A DNA stretch of 64,000 bases from Shinisaurus crocodilurus (lineage: Eukaryota > Chordata > Lepidosauria > Squamata > Shinisauridae): the NCBI GenBank assembly GCA_021292165.1, contig CM037878.1:287852971-287916970 (forward strand). Direction: 5' to 3'. The notes beneath the pieces were generated by a model. The model had not been told where the DNA came from and searched no databases. It saw nothing but the letters and a program-made list of their open reading frames with translations. Numbering within the stretch: position 1 is the stretch's first letter; every line of letters starts with the position of its first letter. This document shows positions 1-9,600 of this stretch, piece after piece. The position numbers were made by a program, and so were the translations under genes.

Positions 1-49
1 TTCCAGCCCCAGATCCCCCATATAAGACACCCCTCAGGTTGCAGCTAAG

Positions 50-235
50 GTCATAGATTTCATAGATTTCATAGGATCATAGAGTTGGAAGGAGCCTACA
101 AGGCTATCGAGTCCAACCCCCTGCTCAATGCAGGAAACTAGAGGAGGGGTCTCCCATCCAAGTAATAACCAGGCCTGACCCTGCTTAGCTTTTCCACACT
201 CAGACAAGCTGAGCCAGCGTGAGCCACAGGCCTGT
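50..235 (-). mobile_element. 5S-rRNA-derived SINE with CR1-like tail
   Basis: Read on the minus strand it has a 5S-like head (GTGGCTCACGCTGGCTC, AAGCAGGGTCAGGCCTGG, TTGGATGGGAGACC) and a CR1-type tail ending in ATCTATGAA-like repeats. It faces a plus-strand copy at 321-495, forming an inverted pair with an 85-bp spacer. Confidence 0.85.
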
Positions 236-320
236 ATATCTACTTATATTGCCCCCTCAGACACACTCCAGTGCTGGGTCGCAGGCAGAAATCCTGTACT
301 TCAACGCCATGTGTGCAACA

Positions 321-495
321 GGCCTGTGGTTTATGCTGGCTCAGCTTGTCTGAGTGTGGAAAGCTAAGCAGGGTCAGGCCTGGTTGTTACTTGGATGGGA
401 GACCCCTCCTCTAGTTTCCTGCATTGAGCAGGGGGTTGGACTCGATAGCCTTGTAGGCTCCTTCCAACTCTAAGATCTATGAAATCTATGAAATG
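321..495 (+). mobile_element. 5S-rRNA-derived SINE with CR1-like tail
   Basis: Begins GGCCTGTGG, contains the 5S internal promoter region (AAGCTAAGCAGGGTC and TTGGATGGGAGACC) and ends in a CR1-type tail with ATCTATGAA repeats. Confidence 0.87.
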
Positions 496-719
496 CACTG
501 TGCTTTTGAACCCGTACATTTTTCTCATGCACTAAGACCCGGGTCAGAAAGAGCATGAACGTCTCCTGCCTTTGCGGCATGCTACCTCCCATTTTTTGAG
601 TGGACCGTGCAGCTCTACAATCAGAGCTACGCTAAAATTCTGGGTTTCTCCTCTGTTTTCTATGGACAGCAGTCACCTCTGCTGTGTGTGTGTGGGGGGG
701 GGGGGACGATGACCAAAAA

Positions 720-965
720 CAGTGCCTTTCCTGGCATGAACAGTGCCTCTCCCTGTACACTGAGGGCCTTCTCCATGGTGGCCCCCCAATTTTGGAACGA
801 TCTCCCCACTGAGGCCCGCCTGGCGCCAACATTGTTCTCTTTTCAGCACCAGGTTAAGACCTTTGTCTTCTCTCAGGTATTTGGCATCATATAATGAGTT
901 TTAATCAGGTCCCGGAGTTTTCTTATTGATTGTTTAAAATTGTTTAGATATATTTATCTATTTAT
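720..965 (+). mobile_element. L2-like LINE fragment (reverse transcriptase C-terminal end)
   Basis: The reading frame contains FSMVAPQFWNDLPTEARLAP and TLFSFQHQVKTFVF, the degenerate SVVAP-LWN-LP block found at the end of L2/CR1-clade LINE ORF2. 5-prime truncated, with an interrupted 3-prime tail. Confidence 0.75.
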
Positions 966-1416
966 TTGTAGTATTTATATGCCACTGGGGATAATAAAAT
1001 CCCTAAGCAGTTTACATATAAATATTAAAATCACATTTAAAATACAATTTTAAAAACAACAGCAACAACAACAACACAGAGCAATACAGGAGCAGTTAAA
1101 TGGAGTAGTATGATTAATTCAATTATAAGCCAGGGAAAGCCTGGGTGAACAAGTACATTTTTCAGGAGGCGTTTGGAAGGTGCCACATTTTCTGCCTCCC
1201 AAACTACATGAGGGAGAGTTTTCCAAAGGGTGGGTGCCACTACCGAGAAGGCCCACCGTTGAGGTATTACGTGGCGACATTCCGTCCATTTTGGAAAGAC
1301 CAGCAAGGCCTCCTCTGACAATCTTAAAGTTTGGTTGGGTATATATAAGGGAAGGTGGTCTGCTAGATACCATGGTCCCAAGTTGTTTAGGGCTCTGTAT
1401 GACAATAACAACGTAA
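966..1416 (-). mobile_element. L2-like LINE fragment
   Basis: Minus-strand frame reads ALNNLGPWYLADHLPLY then WAFSVVAPTLWKTLP, the terminal part of an L2-like ORF2. It is followed 3-prime (toward 966) by an A-rich tail with the usual GCCACTGGGGA-like motif. 5-prime truncated. Confidence 0.75.
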
Positions 1417-1492
1417 CCTTGAACGTGGGCTCAGTGGTTAATAGGCAATAGCTATTATCTAATAGCTATATAGCTAATATACTTGGCTCAAC

Positions 1493-2188
1493 AATACTAC
1501 AAGTGAGAAGGATCTTGGAATTGTGGTAGATCACAAACTGAATATGAGCCAGCAATGCGATGTGGCTGCAAAGAAGGCAAATGCTATTTTGGGCTGTATT
1601 AATAGAAGTATAGCTTCCAAATCGCGGGAAGTGATAATTCCCCTTTACTCGGCACTGGTTAGGCCTCATCTTGAGGACTGCATCCAGTTCTGGGCACCAC
1701 ACTTTCAGAAGGACATAGACAAACTGGAGAGGGTTCAGAGGAAGGCAACAAGAATGATAAAGGGACTGGAAACAAGGCCCTATGAGGAGAGACTGAAAGA
1801 ACTGGGCATGTTTAGCCTTCAGAAGAGGAGACTGAGGGGAGATATGATCGCACTCTTCCAGTACTTGAAGGGATGTCACACAGAGGAGGGCCAGGATCTC
1901 TTCTCGATCATCCCAGTTTGCAGGACACGGAATAATGGGCTCAAGTTACAGGAACCTAGATTCCACCTAAACAAAAATTTCCTGACTGTCAGAGCAATAA
2001 GACAATGGAATCAACTACCTAGGGAGGTGGTGGGCTCTCCCACTCTGGAGGCATTCAAGGTGCGGCTGGGTAGCCATCTGTCGGGGATGCTTTGACCTGG
2101 ATTCCTGCATTGAGCAGGGGGTTGGACTCGATGGCCTTGTAGGCCCCTTCCAACTCTACTTTTCTATGATTCTATGATTCTAATATAA
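1493..2188 (+). mobile_element. CR1 LINE 3-prime end (ORF2 C terminus and 3-prime UTR)
   Basis: An open frame at 1523-2095 contains CDVAAKKANAILGCINRS, LVRPHLEDCIQFWAPH, DKLERVQRKATRMIKGLE and NFLTVRAIRQWNQLP, the classic CR1 ORF2 end. After the stop comes a CR1 3-prime UTR and the octamer-like tail ATTCTATGATTCTA. 5-prime truncated like most CR1 copies. The UTR at 2103-2158 is nearly identical to the tail of the 5S SINEs in this window. Confidence 0.9.
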
Positions 2189-2199
2189 TAATCTGTGTG

Positions 2200-2345
2200 T
2201 GTCTCCGTGTGTGCTGTTTATATGTTTGTATGTAAATGGTTTTCCCACTATGTAGAATGTATTTTTAATGGTTTTTCATCTTTGTAAACCGCCCAGAGAG
2301 CTTCGGCTCTTGGGTAGTATAGAAATGTAACAAATGAATTGAGAT
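2200..2345 (+). mobile_element. L2-like LINE 3-prime tail
   Basis: Contains TTGTAAACCGCCCAGAGAGC and a following TATAGAAATG stretch, the recurrent 3-prime end of L2-like elements seen elsewhere here (12608, 35830, 46069, 46576). Confidence 0.65.
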
Positions 2346-2431
2346 AATGCCTGATGGGACGGACAGTGCACGGGGAAAGTAAAGAATGGCAGTTCTGCTT
2401 TCCTTATTGTAAACTAAAGCAAACCAAGGTA

Positions 2432-2462
2432 GAAACACACACACACTCACACACACACACAC
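2432..2462. repeat. CA microsatellite
   Basis: About 30 bp of CA repeats broken by two CT units. Confidence 0.9.
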
Positions 2463-2865
2463 AGCTTAGAAAGGGATTGGGGGTGGGAGGGGGAGAGAAA
2501 CATTGCCAGATGGAGGCAGCCTCCTAGAATGAGTATTTGTGGGCGCATCCGCATGGCTAATTCAAACCTGGGTGTCGGTGTTAGTTGTTAGGAAAACAGA
2601 TGGAAACTAAAGCGGGAGCCGTCCTCCAACCTAATTGTTCCATATGTGGGATTACAAGACACTTCAGGTTCAAGCCAGCAACAAAAACTCACACCCTTAA
2701 TTGGAAAGGCTCATCACTCCTCCAGCTGTTTAGCAGAATCTCCAGCTGGAAGGGGAGGGCGCCAGTCAACTTGTTGGCCAAGGCACAGCGCACACCTACT
2801 CCGCTCCCCACGCAGAGACTGCAGACTGCAGAGATCGGGACGGGAGTGGATGCTCCATTCTTAGG

Positions 2866-3150
2866 ACGGGGTTCACACAACAAGCCGGAGTACAAGTTGA
2901 GTGCTGGTTCTCACTGAATCGCGGGTTGTTGTGTGAACCCCAGCCACACCAACAAACCGTGGTTCGTAAACCACAAACAACCCACGAAGAGAACCCATGG
3001 TTTGTTGTTCGGTTGAACGGTGGTTTATTTGTGGTTAACAAACCATGTTTGGTTAGCGCAGCTGACTTCACACAGCACAACAACCCATGATTCAACTACA
3101 GCCCCCGCGGTTCAATGACAACCCACACTCAACGCATACTCTACCCTTAC
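2866..3150. repeat. AACCCACGGTT-type palindromic repeat
   Basis: A dense set of short inverted motifs built on TTGTTGTGTGAACC and AACAACCCAC, such as GGTTCACACAACAAG at 2870 against TTGTTGTGTGAACCC at 2926. Related blocks occur near 27560, 43735, 50100 and 51060. It resembles a degenerate foldback DNA element; the family is not recognised. Confidence 0.55.
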
Positions 3151-3423
3151 TCTGGCTTGTCGTGTTGTGTGGTCTTAATGCATCTTAGTGTTGTGGTCTT
3201 AATGCATCTTCAGCAGAGTGTGTGGATACGGATATAGAAACTGATACAGAAGCAGAACTGGTGCAAGTCTGTGGGAATCTCACACACACTTTTGTGCTTC
3301 CCCCTCAAAATCTAAAAATTGCACAGAAGAAGAGATCCCGGAGAAATAGGGAATGCATTAGCCCATTCTCCTCGGAAGTGTGCCGATATGCTCCCACCCA
3401 CCCTCCATTCAGTTTTGCATTGT

Positions 3424-3970
3424 GGTGATGGCCCCACCAATGTGGAGGGCTTTAAAAGGGGACTGGACAAATTAATGGAGGAGATGGCTATCAATGGCTA
3501 CTAGTCCCGATCTAAATGGAGGTTGGCCTTTCACAAAGGTTCCATGGACTTTGAAGAAGCCCGAGTGCAAGGTGAAAGGGAGAAACGTGCTAAGCGAAAA
3601 GCACGTCAAATGAATCCTTTACAGGACCATCTTCTATCCGGTAACCTGTGTCCTCACTGTGGGAAGCTGTGTGGATCTAGAATTGGCCTCCACAGTCACT
3701 TACGGACCCATCGCTAGAGTCTACACAATCTTCTTTAGAATTTCCTCCTTTTATCCCGGAAGACAATCTTACTCGGTCACGAGTGATCGCCTGATGATGA
3801 TGATGCTACCTCCAGGATCAGAGGCAGGATGCCTATGTACACCAGTTGCTGCTAGGGAACATGAGTGGGAGGGTTTCCCGTGGGCAGCTGGTTGGCCACT
3901 GTGTGAATGGAATGCTGGACTAGCTGGACCCTTGGCCTGATCCGGCAGCATGGCTCTTCTTATGTTCTCA
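3424..3970 (+). mobile_element. CR1 LINE 3-prime end, split by an RTE fragment
   Basis: 3424-3504 encodes the CR1 end GFKRGLDKLMEEMAINGY. The matching 3-prime UTR (CTACCTCCAGGATCAGAGG, TGGCCACTGTGTGAATGGAA) resumes at 3807 and runs to about 3970. Comparison with 53890-54165 shows the two parts are continuous in an uninterrupted copy. Confidence 0.85.
3505..3806 (+). mobile_element. RTE-like LINE 3-prime fragment
   Basis: The frame reads WRLAFHKGSMDFEEARVQGE then LCPHCGKLCGSRIGLHSHLR, ending HRSTOP, followed by a tail CCTGATGATGATGATG. The Cys-Cys-His-His finger and GATGAT tail match the copies at 15818-16125 (minus) and 59075-59755. It sits inside a CR1 3-prime end. Confidence 0.8.
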
Positions 3971-4355
3971 CTGCACACTTGTAACGCAAAGGCTTTATCT
4001 GCCCTCAGTGATGTCGCCATGCACCAACCCTGATTGGCTGCATGGTGATCTGATTTTTCAGCACACTGGTTACGTGCTCACTGACTGGCTGGAATCATGT
4101 GGCCAGCAAGAAAAAGATGACGTTTTAAAAAGGAGCTGCCAAGAGTGGCAGTGAACAAGGCAAGGTTTGGGGAGGGTCCCAAAGAACATTTTCCTCCTCT
4201 GCTCTCATGGGGCTTGGAAGAGCAGATTGAAACAACTGAAGAAGCTGCCATTTCCAGTCATCTAGCTCTAGCCCCCTAATGTCTCTTGCTCTAATTGGCG
4301 CGGGAGCCCCACAACATGGCCCAGGATCTACCTACAAAAGTGACGTGGAACTCAC

Positions 4356-4574
4356 AGCCTGCTGAGGGATGCCCGATTCAAGGACCGTTTCCAGGGTGAC
4401 GTTGATGAAAGCGCTGTAGTAGGGATGATCCGGGGGCAAGTCCTGGAGGTTTAAGAGGATGGTGGCATTGCCCCTGATCACCTCCAGCATGTCAGCCAGC
4501 TTACACACTGATTGGTTGGCCGCTTGTACGAAGTCAGACTTGGAGAGGGCGTCCGCTGTCCAGAAGGGATCATT
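4356..4574 (-). CDS. GDPD5: GDPD5 exon: catalytic domain, mid to distal part
   Basis: 219 bp, phase 0-0, 73 codons. It reads NDPFWTADALSKSDFVQAAN, then QSVCKLADMLEVIRGNATIL, LNLQDLPPDHPYYSAFINVT and LETVLESGIPQQ. The match to GDPD5 is clear at about residues 317-389, including N-glycosylation sequons NQS, NAT and NVT in the ectodomain. The acceptor is CCACAG above 4574 and the donor GTGAGT from 4355. The next exon, expected to begin near the VMWLP motif, was not found in the remaining 4.3 kb, so the gene continues off the left edge. Confidence 0.91.
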
Positions 4575-4945
4575 CTGTGGAAAACAGGAAGGTTGGGAAA
4601 TAAAAAGAGCGACCAGCGTTTAAAGTAAAGGGTTACGAGAAAGCCACCTCTAGAGTGCAACCCTGTGCAATCCACCAAGAAGGGAGCAGTCCGCCAGAGG
4701 GTCAATAAGCCCCCCATTTTGGCCGCCTGCCTGAGATGCAGGAGGGGGTGAAGCACATGCCAGGGCCTCGTTCCAGGCTGAAGGAGGAACGCATTCAGCT
4801 GGGCTCACCACAAGAGGTGCAGTTCTAGTTTTTGACTGAGGTATTATTCTTTAAGATATAACAAACACACATAAGTAGCCATGGTTGAGTCAAACCATAC
4901 ACGTTCAGTTGTCTCTTTTAACAGATTCAGGCCTTGGCTAGTGGA

Positions 4946-4948
<3 letters not shown>

Positions 4949-4976
<28 letters not shown>

Positions 4977-4978
4977 TT
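4949..4978. repeat. GT microsatellite
   Basis: About 15 GT units, directly followed by a TTTATTTA-rich tract that is the tail of the neighbouring minus-strand L2-like fragment. Confidence 0.9.
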
Positions 4979-5455
4979 TATTTGTTTATTTATTTATTTA
5001 TTTGATATATACCCTGCCTTCTACCCAAAAATGGCACTCAAGGCAGTTTACAAAAAAAACAATGTAAAATGGATTGAAACAATAAAACCCATTAAAATAC
5101 AATTAAAAAACATAATTACAGAATAAAAACAGCACCCAACCCACACAGACCCACTTACAGGCCTGAGGCCTTCTTGAATAAAGTGGTCTCTGCCTGCTGG
5201 TGGAAGGAGAGCAGAGAAGGAGCAGACCCAGCCTCCCTTGGGAGCGACCACCGAAAAGGCCCTCTCTCATGTCACCACCAAATGTGCCTCCGATGGTGGC
5301 GGTCTCGAAAGACCGGCCTCTAGAAAGAAGGGCCTTAAGACCCGGGCAGGCTCATATGGGAGAAGGTGGTCTTCCAGGTAGCCTGGTCCCAAGGCGTATA
5401 GAGCTTTATAGGTCATAATAACCGGCACTCTGAATTCTGCCCGGAAACAGACAGG
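4979..5455 (-). mobile_element. L2-like LINE 3-prime fragment
   Basis: On the minus strand: coding remnants (a degenerate AFSVVAP-like block near 5250, a GPGYL-like block near 5370) then a tail with an ACCCTGCCTTCTACCC complement and ATAAATAAA. The frame is broken. Confidence 0.65.
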
Positions 5456-5477
5456 CTGTGCTTAGGGGAGCATACAT

Positions 5478-5637
5478 GATTCTCTCCCCATCCCCATCAG
5501 ATCCACACGACAACCCTGTAAGGTAGGTTGAGCCACTCTCTCAATGGAAGTTCACCAGGTGGAGATTTGAAGCCAGGTGTCCTGAGCCCCAACTGGAAAG
5601 TCTGATTATTACACCGCACTGACTCTCTTTCTCTCTC
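5478..5637 (-). mobile_element. tRNA/CORE-type SINE fragment, diverged
   Basis: The minus strand resembles the CORE SINEs at 16441 and 52675: a tRNA-like head near 5637, GGATTTGAA-type box, and the ACAACCCTGTAAGGTAGGTT complement in the core. Confidence 0.55.
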
Positions 5638-6439
5638 GGGCCTCGGGCCTGTTCAGGGCTGTGTACACACTTCATCGCTGACAAAATACCAAGGGGACCT
5701 AAATTCTGCTCCAAGGAAAAGCCGAAGCTTTAGGACCCACATCGTGCAAACCAAGCACACTTGCGTATTTTCGCAAATTTATGCAACATAAAGCTATGCA
5801 GAAAGAGAAGGGGCTATAGCAAAGCTGAAGCCCCCCTTGCAAAATCGATGGAAACCCTCCCCCCCCCCACTCGCCCAACACGACACACCCTGAGATTTCA
5901 CCAGCCACTGCCAACACACTTCCAAATCCCTCCTTGCGGCCTTGAGGGCGAGAAACTTGATTTTAAAATGAAAATGGGGCAATCTCAGTCTGCCGAAGAA
6001 TGCGGCAAACGCCGGTTTCTGTGCATATGTCCGAGGCACTTCCAGAATCCAAGTCCCTACTGATAACGCTCTTATCTAAGATGTTGCCGCCAAGGGAACA
6101 GAATCGTGGGGCCAACCTCACCATCTGTTTCTGGAGTTGTGCACAGACATTTATAAGGCCAGGGTCTTTGTTGGGTTTGGGGTCACCGCCTACATGTCAC
6201 TTTATTAAGGCCGATTCCCATCTGCCAGCCCCCCCGATACGTTGTGCAGGAGAGCAAAGACTCCCTTATCTGACGAATCAGCAGGCGGACGGGAGAGATT
6301 CATTAATCCCGAAAGCCGCTCCCTGATTAAACTCCCTTGCAGTATTTCCTGCACTGAGCTTGCCGTGCGGTCTTTCTATGAGCTCGGGGGCTGGGACTGC
6401 GGGAAGGGGGGGGAGAGGACATTTCTCCTCTCAGCCGAG
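5638..6439. other. Intron sequence without recognised features
   Basis: About 800 bp of GDPD5 intron. Short open frames occur on both strands but none shows a family motif or splice structure. Confidence 0.5.
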
Positions 6440-6515
6440 GAGTTAGTGCGGCCTTCCCCAACCTGGTGCCCGCCAGACCTGTTGGGCCAGTGGGCCAAGT
6501 CCCGCTGTAAGGACT
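6440..6515 (+). mobile_element. hAT MITE fragment
   Basis: Half-element with GGCCTTCCCCAACCTGGTGC and CCGCCAG, like the terminal part of the palindromic MITE at 62571-62697. The other arm is missing. Confidence 0.5.
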
Positions 6516-6539
6516 AGTGGGCGAGACGTCACAGGATGT

Positions 6540-6890
6540 CTCAAGGACTGCCTTTAGCCACACGTACCGGCCCAGTATTAAGATCCTCGCCCGAGGCCCT
6601 TCTGCGGGTCCCTGCGTCGGCTGTGGCCTCTTCTCTCATGGCGCCCCACCACTGGAACTCTTCTCCCAGGGAAGCTCACCTGGTGCCATCTCGTATGGGA
6701 GGGCACCACGAGAAGCACTTAAAAAAAAAAAAAATTAACCCAGGCTTTCTGGGATGGCTAGCTTACTCCCATCTTATTCTATTCAATTGAAGAAATGTTC
6801 ATTAAATTCTGAAACCTTTTTATCCTGCCACCGCCTAAACACTTTGTAAACCACCATGGGAGGTTGTACGCCTGAAAAGAGGCCTAAAGA
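6540..6890 (+). mobile_element. L2-like LINE 3-prime fragment
   Basis: Contains GCGCCCCACCACTGGAACTC (the APHHWNS version of the AP-LWN block), an A-tract, and a downstream TTTGTAAACCACCATGGGAG tail. Frame disrupted. Confidence 0.6.
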
Positions 6891-6897
6891 TGCTTAA

Positions 6898-7423
6898 GGG
6901 TGCAATCCTATGCCTGTTTAGCAGGGCTGTGGAGTCGGTAGATAAATGTTCCGACTCCGACTCCTCAGTTTTTTGTACTTCCGACTCCGACTCCCCGACT
7001 CCTCTGTATTAATATGCTAATTAATTAATTAATATGCGAGGTAGTTGGGCAGAAGCTGCTGCCTTCTCCTTTTTGTGTGCTGATCTGCTGCTGAAGATAG
7101 GGCAGTGGGAGGATCCAGGAGGGGCATTTATTATAAAACAGAAGTCATTAATTATAACTGTTTGTGAATTGGGACATTTAAACTTGCTTTTTTTAAAATT
7201 CCAATCTAAATTCAGTAAGAGTCGGAGTCGGTGCATTGTTTGCCGACTCCGACTCCAGGTGCCCAAAATTTCCTCCGACTCCGACTCCGACTCCTCGACT
7301 CCGACTCCACAGTCTTGCTGTTTAGACAGAAAAAAAATGACCTACAACTCCCAGCATCCCCCAGCCACCCATGCTGGGAATTGTAGGACTTTTTTCTGTC
7401 TAAACACACATAGGATGGCACCC
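6898..7423. mobile_element. Harbinger-like MITE, interrupted by a hAT element
   Basis: Arms GGGTGCAATCCTATGC (left) and the complementary CATAGGATGGCACCC (right) with TAA on both sides, the TWA target duplication of PIF/Harbinger elements. Inner arms GTTTAGACAGAAAA and TTTTCTGTCTAAAC pair across a CAACTCCCAGCAT centre. A 396-bp hAT element splits the left arm. Copies of the family are at 47484, 47850 and 58371. Confidence 0.75.
6922..7317. mobile_element. Non-autonomous hAT element, GGAGTCGG type
   Basis: 396 bp beginning CAGGGCTGTGGAGTCGG and ending CTCCGACTCCACAGTCTTG, flanked by perfect 8-bp duplications CTGTTTAG. Terminal regions are runs of CCGACT/AGTCGG. The interior (7030-7200) is AT-richer and has no transposase frame. 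Confidence 0.85.
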
Positions 7424-7475
7424 TAACACAAATAAATAAAATATGCACGTGGGATTGGTGAGGAGCAGAGAAAGA

Positions 7476-7621
7476 CAGTGCTTTTTTTCTGGAGAAAAGG
7501 GTACCGGAACTCTTGGATTACATTTCCTCGGGAGTAGATGGCGATTAAATTGTAATGCAATTAATAGAAGAAAAGGTGCTGGAACTCAGTTCCGGTGAGT
7601 TCCACCAGAAAAAAAGCCCTG
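7476..7621 (-). mobile_element. 146-bp hAT MITE (copy 1)
   Basis: Begins CAGTGCTTTTTTTCTGG and ends CCAGAAAAAAAGCCCTG, flanked by exact 8-bp repeats GAGAAAGA. Every base matches, in reverse complement, the copy at 22332-22477. A short open frame inside it (FFLVELTGTEFQHLFFY) is an artefact of the repeat. Confidence 0.92.
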
Positions 7622-7907
7622 GAGAAAGATGAGGATCCACTGCCGAGTTTGACTCCGCAAACAATCCCACTTGACTTGTGCGGGCATAAATGGAAGCTTT
7701 CGACTGTGAGAGCAGAGCACTGATCAGTGGAGTAAAGACTGAGAGATCTTGAAAATGCACTTGCATTTTGGGGGGGAATGATGCCCATCCACTCTTTCTT
7801 CCCACCACCACTTCTGGGTTTAGGGAAAGCTCACAATGAACAAAGTTTGGGAACTTATCCTGGCGCTGGCGGCCATTAGGGCAGAGCCCCGATATTCCTT
7901 TACACAC

Positions 7908-8058
7908 CTTAAGGAACCATTCGCCCGCATTCAGGCTCTCCAGATCGGTCCAGTTGAACATGGAGGAATGTCGATAGGCCAGGTCTGGAAACACGTCCTC
8001 CACGTTGGTTGTCCTCCGTAGTGTCTTGTCATGCATTAGGAAAGGCACCCCGTCGTAA
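7908..8058 (-). CDS. GDPD5: GDPD5 exon: catalytic domain, second catalytic His
   Basis: 151 bp: one base completing the Ser codon, then 50 codons ending in phase 0. It encodes YDGVPFLMHDKTLRRTTNVE, then DVFPDLAYRHSSMFNWTDLE, and SLNAGEWFLK. The LMHD histidine is the second catalytic His of the family; TLRRTTNV and LNAGEWF are conserved GDPD landmarks. The acceptor is TTCCCCAG above 8058; the donor is GTGTGT from 7907. It corresponds to roughly residues 266-316. An ORF that runs through this exon to 8084 includes intron at both ends and is not a separate gene. Confidence 0.94.
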
Positions 8059-8117
8059 CTGGGGAACAGAGAAAGGACAAGCATCGCCCTTTAACTTACC
8101 TGAAGAACACCTTTGCG

Positions 8118-9287
8118 GCACCAGGCACGTTTGTCGTCGACTCGTGGGATCAGGGACGGCGTCGAGAGTCGGCATAACTGGGCACCTGCCGAGGGCCCAC
8201 AGCCCAGCAGGGGGCCCACTGACGAAAGCCTCCTGGGGTTGCTCCTTGTGGAGAGACAGCCTGACCGGACGGACACACACCCTGCATAATCTCTGCCTTG
8301 GGCAGAGAGGTCGTCAAGTCCGGGACACATGTGCATTCACCTCAATGGGACACATTAGCATTCACCTCAGTGGTCGTCCCCAGGCAGTCTCAAAGAGCTG
8401 CAGAATACCCTAAAGCACCCGTGAGGTGCCAAGAACCTCCACAAACCCAGCTGAGCAAAACCAGTTCATCCTGTCACCAGAGGGAGGGGTGGGAACGAGA
8501 GGAGGGGGCGAGGGAGGGTGTAAAAGAACAACTTGGGGCTCCGTTGAGGTTGTTGGGAACCAGGTACGAGGCTGCACGAACGGGTCGTTGGCTCAGGCCA
8601 GCCCAAGAAGCTCAACCCCAAGCGGGCCGCTTGGTGTTTTGCTGTAAGTCTGGCTGAATTGCTGGAAACAGATTAGGTAGATTCTCCGGTGTTAGATAGG
8701 TTAAGCTTAGGTGCCTTTATTTTGTGTAGGATTCTGCCTGTGTGTTTGCGAGCCTCGTTTACTTCTAAGTGGAAGGTATTCCTCACCTGGAGTGATTTAT
8801 TTGCTGTAAACTCTCCCTATCTCCCTGACCCGATTAAACTTTTGTAAACAATTGGTCCGTTGCCTCCTATGGTGTTCTCTGACTCAGTGCTAATCCAGTG
8901 CGGGTGGTCCTGAAATAACCCAGGGGACGCGGAAAGGAGTTCTGGCGCTTACCGGCTAACCCTTTGACTCCCGAACTCGCAGAAAAGGACCGGCGGCCGT
9001 CCTTCACACTCCTCCCCTTCCCCATCGCCACCTGCTTGTTCACCTGCTAGCTCAGACGACGGTGGTGGTGAGAAGGCGGAGGAGCAGGAGATGCCGCGGC
9101 CTGCTTGCTCCTTGGCTCTCTACCTGTCAAGCCAGCGAGTGGCAGCCATGATGAGGAAGAGGAGGAGGAGGAGGAGGAGGAGGAAGAGCAGCTGGTGACC
9201 CTGGCGGTGAGAAGGCAGACTCACTCAGGGAGGGGGGGTCTTGCCCAAAGGCCCTCCAAAATCTGGATCCAGCACTGCATGAGATAG
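8118..9287 (+). repeat. Unclassified interspersed repeat, split by an LTR-like insertion
   Basis: 8150-8233 (GGCATAACTGGGCACC, GAGGGCCCACAGCCCAGC) and 9009-9280 (CACCTGCTTGTTC, TGGCGGTGAGAAGGCAG, GGTCTTGCCCAAAGG) correspond, in order, to 49690-49990. There the two parts are contiguous, so the intervening ~775 bp is inserted here. GAGGAGGAGG at 9150-9187 is a local expansion. Family unknown. Confidence 0.6.
8234..9008 (+). mobile_element. Possible solo LTR or LTR-element remnant
   Basis: The right end is CCGTCCTTCACA, typical of an LTR terminus. A polyadenylation-like GATTAAACTT at 8832 is followed by a U5-like stretch. If the element starts at TGGGG (8234), it has TG...CA ends and a 4-bp repeat CTCC on both sides (8230-8233, 9009-9012). 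The right boundary is better supported than the left, and no viral gene is present. Confidence 0.4.
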
Positions 9288-9470
9288 AAACGCAGGAAGC
9301 TGCCTTACACCGAGTCAGACCCTTGGTCCATCGAGCCCGGTATTGTCGGCACTGACTGGCAGCGGCTCTCCGGGGTTCCAGGCAGGAGTTTTTCCCAGCC
9401 CTACCAGGAGATGCCGGGGATTGGATCAGGGATCTTTTTGCACGCAAAGCAGGGGCTCCGCCACCGAGCT
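9288..9470 (-). mobile_element. tRNA-derived SINE
   Basis: Minus strand: a tRNA-like head with a degenerate B box at 9417-9430, then AGGGCTGGGAAAAACTCC, TGCCGACAATACCGGGC and a 3-prime end AAGGCAGCTTCC. Same family as 9601-9792 and 13630-13829. Confidence 0.75.
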
Positions 9471-9600
9471 CTTCTCGCGCACCGCAACATCGTCAAGCAG
9501 ATGAAGCTTTGGCCGGCTGAGGCTGGAAAGCCAGCTGTACCCTCCCCCCTGTATGGAAAGGATCGGTGCTCTTGTAACCGGGCCAGTCTGCTGGGGGGGA

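Noticed and set aside
3659..3717. Host C2H2 zinc-finger gene (CPHCGKLCGSRIGLHSH)
   Set aside because: The finger is the C-terminal end of an RTE-like LINE ORF, present in three copies with the same GATGAT tail.
7545..8084. 179-aa minus-strand ORF taken as one gene
   Set aside because: Only 7908-8058 is coding; the rest is flanking intron and a MITE. Splice sites at both edges of the exon are clear.
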